Part shown: positions 47,483 through 56,011 of the stretch, one piece after another
How the letters are laid out: each line of letters opens with the position of its first letter
Numbering within the stretch: position 1 is the stretch's first letter
Source: Variovorax sp. E3
GTDB taxonomy: Bacteria > Pseudomonadota > Gammaproteobacteria > Burkholderiales > Burkholderiaceae_C
DNA: 64,000 nucleotides
Reading direction: 5' to 3'
NCBI RefSeq assembly: GCF_016082275.1
Contig: NZ_MOWM01000013.1
Coordinates: 1 to 64,000, forward strand
Translations under genes and position numbers: made by a program
The notes under the pieces: generated by a model
The model's input: only the letters and a program-made list of their open reading frames with translations
What the model was told of the DNA's origin: nothing
Database searches by the model: none

Positions 47483-50077
47483 ATGCGCATCGAACGCCCG
47501 CATCGGTTTCTGCACCGTCTCCCGGCCTCCCCTGTTTCCTGTCTCGCCGCTGCCGCGGCACTGCTCGCCGGCGCGGCGCACGCGGCCTGCGGCCCGACCG
47601 CCACGCCCGGCACCGGCGACAGCGTGGTCTGCGACGGCACCACCACCGGCTCGCCCAGCGTGATCGCCGTGCCGGGCAGCACCGGCGTCGGCATCATGGT
47701 GAACGCGGGCGCCACGCTGAGCACCAATGCCACGCAGGCCCTGCTGGTGCACGACGCCAGCAGCATCGTCAACAACGGAACGATCACCGTCTCGGGCGGC
47801 TCGGGCGGCGCGCGCGCGGCCATGGTCGCCACCGACAACGACAACACGCTGACCAACAACGGCGCCATCCGCACCACGAGCAGCGGCACGGCGGGCATGC
47901 TGGTGACGTCGAACAGCAGCACCCGCAGCCTTCTCACGAACACCGGCAGCATCACCACCACGGGCGGCAGCTCGCACGGCATTTCCACGCTGGGCCCGGG
48001 CAACACCGTCGTGAACAGCGGCACCATCGACGTGAGCGGCACTGCGGCCAAGGGCGTCTACCTGCAGGGCGGCAACCTCGTGGCCAACCTGCTGATCAAC
48101 ACCGGCGCGATCCGCACCACGGGCGCCAACACCTCGGCCACCAGCGGCTTCGCGAGCGCGGTGCATGTGAACACGCTCAGCGCGAGCTTCTTCTCGCGGG
48201 TCGAGAACCGGGCCGGCGGCCTGCTCTCCAGCGCCAACGACTACGGCTACCGCGGACAGAACGGCAACGACGTGCTGGTCAATGCCGGCACCATCGAAGG
48301 CCACGGAGGCACCGGCAACGACGGCGCGATCCTGATGGGCGGGGGCGGCACCGGCACGCTGATCCTGCAGACCGGCTCGGTCATCCGGGGCGCGGCCGAC
48401 GGCGGCAATGCGAGCAGCAATGCCTTTCTCGAAGGCACCGGCACGGTGGACAACGCTTTCCGCAATTTCCAGAACCTCACGATGCGCGGCACCCAGTGGT
48501 CGTGGCTGACCGATGCGAGCTTCTCGGACTCGGTGCGCGTGGAAAGCGGGCGCTTCAACCTTCCCGCGACGCTGACCAGCCCCGTCATCACCGTGCTCCC
48601 CGGCGCCACCGTGGCCGGCACCGGCACCTTCGCGGGCAACGTGACGAACCAGGGCACGCTGCTGCCCGGCCCGAACGACGGCGTCAACTTCGGCGCCTTC
48701 ACCGTGCGCGGCAACTACGTCGGCGCCGGCGCGCTGATGCAGGTCAACACGGTGCTGGCCGGCGACAACGCGCCGTCGGACAAGCTGGTGATCGACGGCG
48801 GCCAGGCCTCGGGCGGCACCGGCATCCGCGTCGTCAACCGCGGCGGCCTGGGCGCGCCGACGCTGGCCGACGGCATCCTGGTGGTGCAGGCGCAAAACGG
48901 CGGCACCACCGCCGCCAATGCCTTCTCGCTGACCCAGCCGGTCGAGGCCGGCGCCTACGACTACCACCTGTTCCGCGGCGGCGCCGCAGGCAACAACCCC
49001 GACAACTGGTACCTGCGCAACAGCGGCTACGCGGTCGGCGGGACGGTGGTGGGCACGCTCGAGGAAGCCATCGAACTCATCGAACACATGCCGGGCGGCG
49101 ACGCGTCGCTGGACACGGTCCACCTGTACCGCCCCGAGGTCGCGCTCTACAGCAGCATGCCGCTGGTGGTGCGCAGCCTCGGCCTGGCGCAGCTGGGCAG
49201 CTTCCACGACCGGCAGGGCGACCAGCAATTGCTCGCGAGCGACGAAGGCGCGCAGGCATCCTGGGGCCGCGTGTTCGGCGAAAGCACGCGGCAGCGCCTG
49301 CGCGGCGACGCGAACCCGCAGTTCGACGGACGCATCTCCGGCCTGCAGATCGGCCACGATTTCCTGATAGCCACCGACGACGCGGGCGCACGCCACCGGG
49401 TCGGCGTGCTGGGCGGATACACCCGCGCCAGCGGCGACACCAGCGGCTCGGCCGGCGGCCTGGCCAACGCGGCCACCGGCCGCCTGAGCGTCGAGGGCTA
49501 CAGCCTGGGCGCGTACTGGACCCGGGTCGCGCGCACCGGCTGGTACACCGACACCGTGCTCATGGCCACGCGCTTCAAGACCGATGCGCGCTCCACGCTC
49601 GGGCGCGGCGCCGCGCCGCGCGGCAACGCGGTGACGGCCTCGTTCGAGACCGGCTATCCGCTGGCCCTGAGCGACACCGTGACGCTGCAGCCGCAGGCGC
49701 AACTGATCTGGCAGCGCAGCACGATCGACAGCTTCGACGACGGCATCTCCGCCGTGAGCTTTCGGCGCGACAACGCGGTGACGGGCCGGTTGGGCGCGCG
49801 GCTGGAGGGCAACTTCAGCGCCGGCGGCGGCACGTGGAAGCCCTACCTCAAGGCCAACTTGTGGCACACCTTCAGCGGCAGCAACGCGATCTTCTTCGGC
49901 CCCACCGACCAGGTCGTCAACCGCCGCAACGCGAGCGCGCTCGAAGTCGGCATCGGTGTCGTCGGGCAACTGAGCCGGGTGCTGGCGGTGTACGGCGGGC
50001 TGGCCTACACCGGTGCCATCGGCAACACCCAGCAGACCGGCGTGCAGGGACAACTGGGCATGCGCGTGCGCTGGTAG
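47483..50077 (+). CDS. Autotransporter (type Va secreted) protein with adhesin-like passenger
   Basis: An 864-residue protein: signal peptide 1-35 (AAALLAGAAHA cleavage), then a passenger of repeated parallel beta-helix motifs of the form N-x-G-x-I (NNGTI, NNGAI, NTGSI, NSGTI, NTGAI, NAGTI; about residues 90-280), and a C-terminal beta-barrel translocator over about 600-864 (opening around SWGRVFGESTRQRLRG) ending GMRVRW. The final aromatic residue is the usual Bam recognition signal. No protease triad was seen, so it is probably a surface adhesin or structural protein. The ribosome-binding site GAGGAG precedes the ATG by about 8 bases. The long gene has no frameshift. Confidence 0.9.
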   Translation: MRIERPHRFLHRLPASPVSCLAAAAALLAGAAHAACGPTATPGTGDSVVCDGTTTGSPSVIAVPGSTGVGIMVNAGATLSTNATQALLVHDASSIVNNGTITVSGGSGGARAAMVATDNDNTLTNNGAIRTTSSGTAGMLVTSNSSTRSLLTNTGSITTTGGSSHGISTLGPGNTVVNSGTIDVSGTAAKGVYLQGGNLVANLLINTGAIRTTGANTSATSGFASAVHVNTLSASFFSRVENRAGGLLSSANDYGYRGQNGNDVLVNAGTIEGHGGTGNDGAILMGGGGTGTLILQTGSVIRGAADGGNASSNAFLEGTGTVDNAFRNFQNLTMRGTQWSWLTDASFSDSVRVESGRFNLPATLTSPVITVLPGATVAGTGTFAGNVTNQGTLLPGPNDGVNFGAFTVRGNYVGAGALMQVNTVLAGDNAPSDKLVIDGGQASGGTGIRVVNRGGLGAPTLADGILVVQAQNGGTTAANAFSLTQPVEAGAYDYHLFRGGAAGNNPDNWYLRNSGYAVGGTVVGTLEEAIELIEHMPGGDASLDTVHLYRPEVALYSSMPLVVRSLGLAQLGSFHDRQGDQQLLASDEGAQASWGRVFGESTRQRLRGDANPQFDGRISGLQIGHDFLIATDDAGARHRVGVLGGYTRASGDTSGSAGGLANAATGRLSVEGYSLGAYWTRVARTGWYTDTVLMATRFKTDARSTLGRGAAPRGNAVTASFETGYPLALSDTVTLQPQAQLIWQRSTIDSFDDGISAVSFRRDNAVTGRLGARLEGNFSAGGGTWKPYLKANLWHTFSGSNAIFFGPTDQVVNRRNASALEVGIGVVGQLSRVLAVYGGLAYTGAIGNTQQTGVQGQLGMRVRW

Positions 50078-50170
50078 CCCCAAGTGCCGGTAATTGATCC
50101 AGTCAATCTGATTTGGGCCTGCGTTTCACGTTATTACAAGCAACCACGGGTTATTGCTAGGCAATCTTTT

Positions 50171-50199
50171 TTGACCACATGGATAATTTAGACTATCCA
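50171..50199 (+). promoter_or_regulatory. RutR-like operator and promoter before the creatininase-like gene
   Basis: TTGACCACATGGATAA (50171-50186) matches the known RutR consensus TTGACCA-NN-TGGTCAA at 12 of 14 fixed positions. It overlaps an inverted repeat TGGATA-N8-TATCCA (50180-50185 / 50194-50199). TTGACC can serve as a -35 box with TATCCA 17 bp on as a poor -10, so a bound regulator would sit on the promoter. The flanking 60 bases are AT-rich. A RutR-like TetR gene lies in the same cluster at 56979. Confidence 0.6.
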
Positions 50200-50224
50200 A
50201 CCCGCCGTCAAGAGGTTTGCCACG

Positions 50225-51046
50225 ATGAATTCGCTCCCCCTGCGCAGCCGTTTCTGGTCCGACCTGACCAGCGAAGAGTTCTCCCGCCTCGACCGCGAAC
50301 GGCTGATCGCCGTACTGCCGGTGGGCGCCACCGAACAGCACGGCCCCCACCTGCCGATGTCGACCGACACCGCCACCATCGACGGCATGGTGCGCGCCAC
50401 CCTGCCGTACCTGCCCGACGACCTGCCGGTGCTGTTCCTGCCCACCGTGCCCTACGGCAAGAGCAACGAGCACTCGCGCTACCCCGGCACGCTCACCGTG
50501 TCGGCCAACACGCTGATCTCGCTGTGGAAGGACATCGGCGCCTGCGTCGCCAAGGCCGGCGTGCGCAAGCTGGTGCTCTACAACAGCCACGGCGGCCAGA
50601 TGAGCGTGATGGACATCGTGGCGCGCGACCTGCGCGAAGAGCACGACATGATGGTCGTGGCAGCCAACTGGTACACGCTGGGCCTGCCCGAGGGCCTGTT
50701 CACCGCGCACGAGGGCAAGCACGGCATCCATGCCGGCGACCTCGAAAGCTCGGTCATGCTGCACCTCACGCCCGACTACGTGTGCCGCGACCAGTTCCAG
50801 AACTTCAGCTCCATGACCGAGCAGCTGGCCGCCGAGAACAAGTTCCTCTCGATCACCCCCAGCGGCAAGCTCGGCTGGCAGATGCACGACATCAACCCCG
50901 CGGGCGCCGCCGGCGACGCCACGCGCGCCACCGCCGAGAAGGGTGCGGCCGTGCTCGACCATGTGGGCCGCCGCTTCGTCGAGTTGCTGCACGAGGTCGA
51001 CCGCTTCCCGCTGTCGCGCCTCGCCAACGTGCCCGCCTGGCGCTAG
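50225..51046 (+). CDS. Creatininase-family amidohydrolase
   Basis: A 273-residue member of the creatininase family, metal-dependent hydrolases that open cyclic amides or formamides (creatininase, MftE, FAPy and triaminopyrimidine-formamide deformylases). Metal ligands Glu37 and His39 in TEQHGPHLPMSTD with Asp48, the later NSHGGQMSV and the Glu of HAGDLESSVMLHL are all present. It is the first gene after the RutR-like operator, 10 bases upstream of an ABC ATPase gene, so it probably acts on the transported compound. The exact substrate cannot be told. Confidence 0.85.
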   Translation: MNSLPLRSRFWSDLTSEEFSRLDRERLIAVLPVGATEQHGPHLPMSTDTATIDGMVRATLPYLPDDLPVLFLPTVPYGKSNEHSRYPGTLTVSANTLISLWKDIGACVAKAGVRKLVLYNSHGGQMSVMDIVARDLREEHDMMVVAANWYTLGLPEGLFTAHEGKHGIHAGDLESSVMLHLTPDYVCRDQFQNFSSMTEQLAAENKFLSITPSGKLGWQMHDINPAGAAGDATRATAEKGAAVLDHVGRRFVELLHEVDRFPLSRLANVPAWR

Positions 51047-51056
51047 GCTCGCTCCC

Positions 51057-51851
51057 ATGGAAAGCACCACGACCCCACCCCTGGTCACGCTGCGCAACGT
51101 CAGCAAGCGTTTCGCCAACGGCACGCTCGCGCTGCAAGGCATGTCGCTCGACGTCGGCGAGCACGACTTCATCAGTTTTCTCGGCCCCTCGGGCTGCGGC
51201 AAGAGCACCGCGCTGCGGCTGATCGCCGGGCTCACGCGGCTCAGCTCGGGCGAGATGCACTGGTCGGGCGCCAACACCGGCAAGACCCGCAGCGACCGCG
51301 ACCTGGGCTTCGTGTTCCAGGAGCCCACGCTGATGCCCTGGGCCAAGGTGTTCGACAACGTGTGGCTGCCGCTCAAGCTGGCGGGCATGAGCCGCGACGA
51401 GGCCGCGCCGGTGGTGCAGCAGGTGCTCGAACTGGTGGGCCTCTCGCGCTTTGCCGACGTGTACCCGCGCGAGCTGTCGGGCGGCATGAAGATGCGCGTG
51501 TCGATCGCGCGCGCGCTGGTCACGCACCCGCGCCTGCTGCTGATGGACGAGCCCTTTGCCGCGCTCGACGAAATGACGCGCATCAAGCTCAACAACGACC
51601 TGCTGGCCATCTGGCGCGAGCACCGTTTCTCGATCGTGTTCGTGACGCACAGCGTGTACGAGTCGGTGTACCTGTCGAACCGCATCGTGGTGATGGCGGC
51701 GCGCCCGGGCCGGGTGATCGACGAGATCCGCATCGACGAGCCCTATCCGCGCGGCGAGGAGTTCCGCACCTCCAGCCGCTACAACGCGCATTGCACGGCG
51801 GTGTCCCGGTCGCTGCACGGCGCGCTGCACGGCCTGGACGTCGACCATTGA
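51057..51851 (+). CDS. ABC transporter ATP-binding protein, nitrate/sulfonate/taurine type
   Basis: A 264-residue ATPase with Walker A GPSGCGKST (residues 43-51), Q-loop FQEPTLMPW, signature LSGGMKMR (140-147), Walker B LLLMDEP (160-166) and a switch His in VTHSVYESVYLS. It resembles SsuB/TauB and ThiZ-like ATPases of NitT/TauT importers. It is transcribed after the creatininase-like gene (10-base gap) and before its permease (40-base gap). The ATG start is preceded by the purine-poor CTCGCTCCC, so its translation may depend on coupling with the upstream gene. Confidence 0.93.
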   Translation: MESTTTPPLVTLRNVSKRFANGTLALQGMSLDVGEHDFISFLGPSGCGKSTALRLIAGLTRLSSGEMHWSGANTGKTRSDRDLGFVFQEPTLMPWAKVFDNVWLPLKLAGMSRDEAAPVVQQVLELVGLSRFADVYPRELSGGMKMRVSIARALVTHPRLLLMDEPFAALDEMTRIKLNNDLLAIWREHRFSIVFVTHSVYESVYLSNRIVVMAARPGRVIDEIRIDEPYPRGEEFRTSSRYNAHCTAVSRSLHGALHGLDVDH

Positions 51852-51891
51852 ACCGCCGCCCCCACGACCCAACGAACGGTAGAAAAACAGG

Positions 51892-52764
51892 ATGACCACG
51901 CTGATTGCCAAGGCCGACCCGGCGCTGGACGACGCGCCCTCCGAGGCCACGCTGCGCGCCCACGAAGACAAGCTGCGCCGCCGCGAATCGCTGCTGCGCA
52001 TCGTCGTGCCCGCGGGCATCGTGCTCGCGCTGCTGCTGCTGTGGGAGTGGACCGTGCGGGCCAACAACATCCCGCACTACATCCTGCCCGCGCCCTCGCT
52101 CATCCTGCGCACGCTGTTCGACAACTGGGATTCGCTGTCGAGCGCGCTGTGGTTCACGGTGAAGCTCACCTTGCTCGCGCTCACGGCGGCCATCGTCGGC
52201 GGCGTGCTGCTGGCCATCGCGTTCGCGCTGTTCAAGTGGGTGGAGATCGGCCTGTTCCCCATTGCCGTGATCCTGCAGGTGACGCCGATCATCGCGATCG
52301 CGCCGCTCATCCTGATCTACGTGTCGAGCACCACGGCGGCGCTCTTGCTGTGCGCCTGGATCGTGGCCTTCTTTCCGATCCTGTCGAACACCGTCATCGG
52401 CCTGAAGAGCGCCGACAGCAACCTGCGCGACCTGTTCCAGCTCTACAAGGCCTCGCCGTGGCAGACCTTCCGCTACCTGCTTGCGCCCAGCGCGCTGCCG
52501 TACTTCATGGCGGGCCTGAAGATCGCGGGCGGCCTGAGCCTGATCGGCGCGGTGGTGGCCGAGTTCACGGCCGGCACGGCGGGCAAGGAAACGGGGCTGG
52601 CCTCGCGCATCCTCGAATCGAGCTTCCGTACCGAGATCCCGATGATGTTCGCGGCGCTGCTGCTGGTGTCGCTGCTGGGCATCGTGATCTTCATCGTGTT
52701 CGCCGCCCTGTCGCGCCTGGTGCTCGGCCACTGGCACGAAAGCGAGATGCGCCGTGAACGCTAG
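51892..52764 (+). CDS. ABC transporter permease, nitrate/sulfonate/taurine type
   Basis: A 290-residue permease with a cytoplasmic N-terminus of about 35 residues and six helices (IVVPAGIVLALLLLWEWTV first; GIVIFIVFAALSRLVL last). The coupling loop for the ATPase lies around LFQLYKASPWQTFRYLLAPSALPYFMAGLK. Inner-membrane half of the NitT/TauT-type importer; such systems import sulfonates, thiamine pyrimidines or other heterocycles. Its stop overlaps the next gene's GTG start by eleven bases, an unusual arrangement that ties a catabolic oxidoreductase directly to the transporter. Confidence 0.93.
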   Translation: MTTLIAKADPALDDAPSEATLRAHEDKLRRRESLLRIVVPAGIVLALLLLWEWTVRANNIPHYILPAPSLILRTLFDNWDSLSSALWFTVKLTLLALTAAIVGGVLLAIAFALFKWVEIGLFPIAVILQVTPIIAIAPLILIYVSSTTAALLLCAWIVAFFPILSNTVIGLKSADSNLRDLFQLYKASPWQTFRYLLAPSALPYFMAGLKIAGGLSLIGAVVAEFTAGTAGKETGLASRILESSFRTEIPMMFAALLLVSLLGIVIFIVFAALSRLVLGHWHESEMRRER

Positions 52765-54136
52765 GACCCTGCCGCCCCCCGCCGTCGACTGGGACGCCGT
52801 GCGCGCCGAGCTGCACGGCCTCAACCTGATCACCGCGCCGGCGCAGCGCAAGCAGCTGTCCAAAGACTTCTACTGGTACAGCCCCATCCTCACCGCGCAG
52901 CTCGCGGGCTGCGTGGCCGACCTCGTGGTCAAGGTCAGCACCGAGGAAGACGTGCGCCAGGCCGCCGCCGTGGCCGCCAGGTGGAAGCTGCCGCTCACCG
53001 TGCGCGCGGGCGGCACCGGCAACTACGGCCAGTGCGTGCCGCTCGAAGGCGGCATCGTGCTCGACGTGACGCAGATGTGCCGCGTGCTCGACGTCCAGGA
53101 AGGCCGCATGCGCGTGGAGGCCGGCGCGCGCATGCACGACATCGACCTCACCGCGCGCGAGACCGGGCAGGCCCTGCGCATGTGGCCCTCGACCTGGCAC
53201 GTGGCCAGCATCGGCGGCTTCATCGCGGGCGGCTTTGGCGGCATCGGCTCGTTCCGCCACGGCATCCTGCGCGACCCCGGCAACCTGCTGCGCGCGCGCG
53301 TGATGACGGTGGAGCGCGAGCCGCGCGTCATCGAGCTGCACGGCGACGAGATCCAGCAGGTGCACCACGCCTACGGCACCAACGGCGTGATCCTCGACGT
53401 CGAAGTGGCGCTGAGCCCGGCCGTCGAATGGGTGCACTGCACGGTGCTGTTCGACACCTACCGCGGCGCGCTCGACTTCGGCATTGCCGCGCAGGCGCCC
53501 ACGCTCGACATCTTCCTGCTGTCGACGGTGGAGGCGCGCTTCTCGCCCTACTACACGGCCATGCGCGACCGCTTCCCGGCCGACCGGCATGCGGTGTTCG
53601 CCATGGTCTCGCCCGATTCGATGGCCGACTTCCGCGCCTTGGCCGACGCAAGCGGCGGCCACATTTCGGTCGCGGGCACCGAGGCCGAACTGCTGGCCGA
53701 CGGCCTGCCGCCGGCCTACGAGTGCGCCTTCAACCACACGACGCTGCAGGCGCTGAAGGCCGACCGCGGCTGGACCTACCTGCAGGTGGCGTACGCCCAG
53801 CCCTTCGATCCGTCGGTGGTGGAGCGCCACCTGCAGATCTTCGGCGACGACGTGCTGCAGCACCAGGACTTCGCGCGCGCCGGCGGCGAGTGCGGCACCT
53901 TCGGCATCCTGCTGGTGCGCTGGAAGGGCGAGGCCCACCAGTACGAGCTGATCCGCGAGATCGAGTCGCAGGGCGGCTGCAAGATCTTCAACCCCCACGT
54001 GGTGACCATCGAGGACGGCGGCATGAAAACCATCGACACGCAGCAGATCGACTTCAAGAAGCGCAGCGACCCGATGGGGCTGATGAACCCCGGCAAGACG
54101 CGCGGCTGGTCGGCGGATATGGCCGTCGAGCGCTGA
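52754..54136 (+). CDS. FAD-linked oxidoreductase (VAO/PCMH family)
   Basis: A 460-residue flavoprotein with a PCMH-type FAD domain over residues 45-215 (TVRAGGTGNYGQCVPLEGGI, IGGFIAGGFGGIGSFRHG) and a C-terminal cap with KIFNPHVVTIEDGG and MNPGKTRGW near the end, as in glycolate oxidase, D-lactate dehydrogenase and related enzymes. It probably dehydrogenates the transported compound or a hydrolysis product. It starts at a GTG inside the permease gene (11-base overlap). A missing family His would mean that FAD is bound non-covalently; this was not determined. Confidence 0.83.
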   Translation: MNARTLPPPAVDWDAVRAELHGLNLITAPAQRKQLSKDFYWYSPILTAQLAGCVADLVVKVSTEEDVRQAAAVAARWKLPLTVRAGGTGNYGQCVPLEGGIVLDVTQMCRVLDVQEGRMRVEAGARMHDIDLTARETGQALRMWPSTWHVASIGGFIAGGFGGIGSFRHGILRDPGNLLRARVMTVEREPRVIELHGDEIQQVHHAYGTNGVILDVEVALSPAVEWVHCTVLFDTYRGALDFGIAAQAPTLDIFLLSTVEARFSPYYTAMRDRFPADRHAVFAMVSPDSMADFRALADASGGHISVAGTEAELLADGLPPAYECAFNHTTLQALKADRGWTYLQVAYAQPFDPSVVERHLQIFGDDVLQHQDFARAGGECGTFGILLVRWKGEAHQYELIREIESQGGCKIFNPHVVTIEDGGMKTIDTQQIDFKKRSDPMGLMNPGKTRGWSADMAVER

Positions 54137-54191
54137 ACAGATTAGTCTTCGCGTCCCGTACTTTCCAAAACCTCCACAGGAGTCCGTCCCC

Positions 54192-55227
54192 ATGCGCATC
54201 CCCGCTTTCCACATCCGCCCGCTCGGCGCCGTTGCCCTTGGCCTGGCGCTCGCCGGCGCCGCCTTCGCCGCGCAGGCGCAGGAAAAAGTGGTGTTCGCCA
54301 CCAACTGGAAAGCGCAGGCCGGCCACGGCGGCTTCTACCAGGCACTGGTGGACGGCACCTACAAGAAATACGGCCTCGATGTCGAGATCCAGCAAGGCGG
54401 CCCGATGGTCAACAACCGGCCGATGCTGCCGGCAGGCAAGGTCGACTTCCTGATGACCGGCAACCTGCTGCAGTCCTTCGACAACGTGAAGAACGGCGTG
54501 CCCACCGTGGTGGTCGCGGCCTTCTTCCAGAAGACCCGCAGGCCATGTTCGCGCACCCGGGCCAGGGCTTCGACACCTTCAAGGACATGACCAAGCGCCC
54601 GTGGCCTTCATCGGCAAGGACGGCCAGTTCAGCTTCTGGCAGTGGATGAAGTCGGAGCACGGCTTCAAGGACTCGCAGCTCAAGCCCTACACCTTCAACG
54701 TGGGCCCGTTCCTGGCCGACAAGAAGTCGATCCAGCAGGGCTACGCCATCTCGGAGCCGCTGTCGATCAAGGCGCAGGCCGGCTTCGACCCGGTGGTGCA
54801 ACTGCTGGCCGACAACGGCTTCTCGACCTACTCGACCACCGTGGAGACGCGCGCCGACCTGATCAAGACCAAGCCCGAGACGGTGCGCAAGTTCGTCGAG
54901 GCCTCGATCATCGGCTGGAACAACTACCTCTACGGCGACAACAAGGCCGCCAACGAGCTCATCGCCAAGACCAACCCCGACTCGCCCGTGGCCTCGCTGC
55001 TGGGCTCCATCGAGCTGATGAAGAAGATGGGCATCGTCGACAGCGGCGAGTCGCTCACCAAGGGCATCGGCGCCATGGACGAAGCCCGCGTGAAGGACTT
55101 CTACGACAAGATGGTCAAGGCCGGCCTGTACAAGCAAGGCGAGGTCGACCTGTCGAAGGTCGTGACCACGCAGTTCGTCAACAAGGGCGTCGGCGTCGAC
55201 GTCCGCAAGAAGCTCACCGGCAAGTAA
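54192..55227 (+). CDS. ABC transporter substrate-binding protein, NMT1/THI5 type (two apparent frameshifts)
   Basis: A 345-residue periplasmic receptor once two bases are restored. Signal peptide residues 1-30 (ending AAQAQ), then KVVFATNWKAQAGHGGFYQALV and KYGLDVEIQQGGPMVNN, typical of NMT1/THI5-like receptors that bind pyrimidines, sulfonates or nitriles. The breaks lie near 54537 (FFQK|DPQAMFAHP) and near 54598 (TKRP|VAFIGKDG); one base at each restores frame. In the uncorrected reading the protein would be cut in two. It completes the importer encoded upstream. GHGG and SFWQW suggest aromatic ligand contacts, but the ligand is unknown. Confidence 0.85.
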
Positions 55228-55260
55228 CCCGCGCGGGTTGCTGCAACAGCTGCTGTTTTT
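55226..55260 (+). terminator. Palindrome and weak hairpin-T tract after the NMT1-type receptor gene
   Basis: The perfect palindrome AACCCGCGCGGGTT (55226-55239) starts on the last base pair of the stop codon and is followed by AACAG-CTG-CTGTT with a T run (55245-55260). Together they could end the importer transcript, although each stem is short. Confidence 0.45.
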
Positions 55261-55285
55261 CCCGTGGGTCGCGCGGGGCTTGCGC

Positions 55286-55357
55286 CGGGGTCAGATGCCG
55301 GCGCCTGGGTTGCCATAAGGCACTGCGCGGCCTTTCACTCCTTGGGCTCTGACCCCG
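55286..55357. repeat. REPIN-like inverted pair of GGGGTCAGA repeats
   Basis: CGGGGTCAGA (55286-55295) and its exact inverse TCTGACCCCG (55348-55357) flank 52 bases. The right copy extends to GGGCTCTGACCCC, i.e. GGGGTCAGAGCCC read in reverse, the core often seen in REP sequences mobilised by RAYT (Y1-type) transposases; the left copy has GGGGTCAGATGCC. No RAYT gene is in the window. The pair sits between the receptor gene and a flavodoxin-fold oxidoreductase gene. Confidence 0.55.
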
Positions 55358-55386
55358 TCTCGCCGACAGGCGAACCGGCCCTCCAC

Positions 55387-55977
55387 ATGAAAACGCTCGT
55401 CGTCCACTGCCATCCGAATCCTGACAGCTTCAACCACGCGCTCTACCGCACCGCCCTCGAGGCGCTCGAACCCCGGCACGCCGTCAAGTCCATCGACCTG
55501 TACGCCGAAGGCTTCGATCCGACGCTGACCCGTGAAGAGCGCATTGCCTACCTCGACAACCCCGAACTGATCCGCGAGCGCGTGAAACCCCACGTCGACG
55601 CGTTGCTGTGGGCCGAGCACCTGGTGTTCGTCTACCCCACGTGGTTCCACGGACCGCCGTCCATGCTCAAGGGCTGGCTCGAACGGGTGTGGCTCCCGGG
55701 CGTGGCCTTCCTGCCGGCGGAGCGCAAGGGGCAGCTCGCGAAGTCGGGCCTGCGGCACATCCAGCGGCTCACGGTGGTGACCACGGGCGGCTCGCCGCGC
55801 TGGTTCGTGATGGTGATCGGCGACCCGGGCCGCAGGCTGTTCACGCGTGCGCTGCGCGCGCTGTTCGCCTGGCGCTGCAAGGTGACGTGGCTGCAACTGC
55901 ACGACATGAACGCCGTGACCGAGAGCGACCGCACCCATTTCATCGAGCGCGTGTCGCGCGCGCTGAAGACCATCTGA
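55387..55977 (+). CDS. NAD(P)H-dependent flavin oxidoreductase, NQO1/KefF type
   Basis: A 196-residue flavodoxin-like-fold protein beginning MKTLVVHCHPNPDSFNHALY with the FMN/FAD phosphate loop, and the flavin/quinone site FVYPTWFHGPPSMLKGWLERVW with TTGGSPRW. The family reduces quinones or nitro compounds with NAD(P)H, or regulates KefC. The start follows the repeat region, and the frame is open upstream without a plausible start. It may belong to the catabolic cluster, but the REPIN-like element before it weakens the case for cotranscription with the receptor gene. Confidence 0.82.
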   Translation: MKTLVVHCHPNPDSFNHALYRTALEALEPRHAVKSIDLYAEGFDPTLTREERIAYLDNPELIRERVKPHVDALLWAEHLVFVYPTWFHGPPSMLKGWLERVWLPGVAFLPAERKGQLAKSGLRHIQRLTVVTTGGSPRWFVMVIGDPGRRLFTRALRALFAWRCKVTWLQLHDMNAVTESDRTHFIERVSRALKTI

Positions 55978-56011
55978 GCATCCAGGAAAGAAAGACAAAG
56001 GGAGCACGCAC

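Noticed and set aside
45644-50083. A 1479-codon open frame on the minus strand, and a 1416-codon plus frame (45847-50097), opposite or alongside the MFS and autotransporter genes
   Set aside because: The autotransporter and MFS genes have signal peptide, repeats and helices in their own frames; the shadows are low-complexity and have no start context.
54192-55227. Two separate genes (short receptor and a second solute-binding protein)
   Set aside because: Both pieces align in order to one NMT1-type receptor, and the 60-base linker between them translates sensibly in the third frame.
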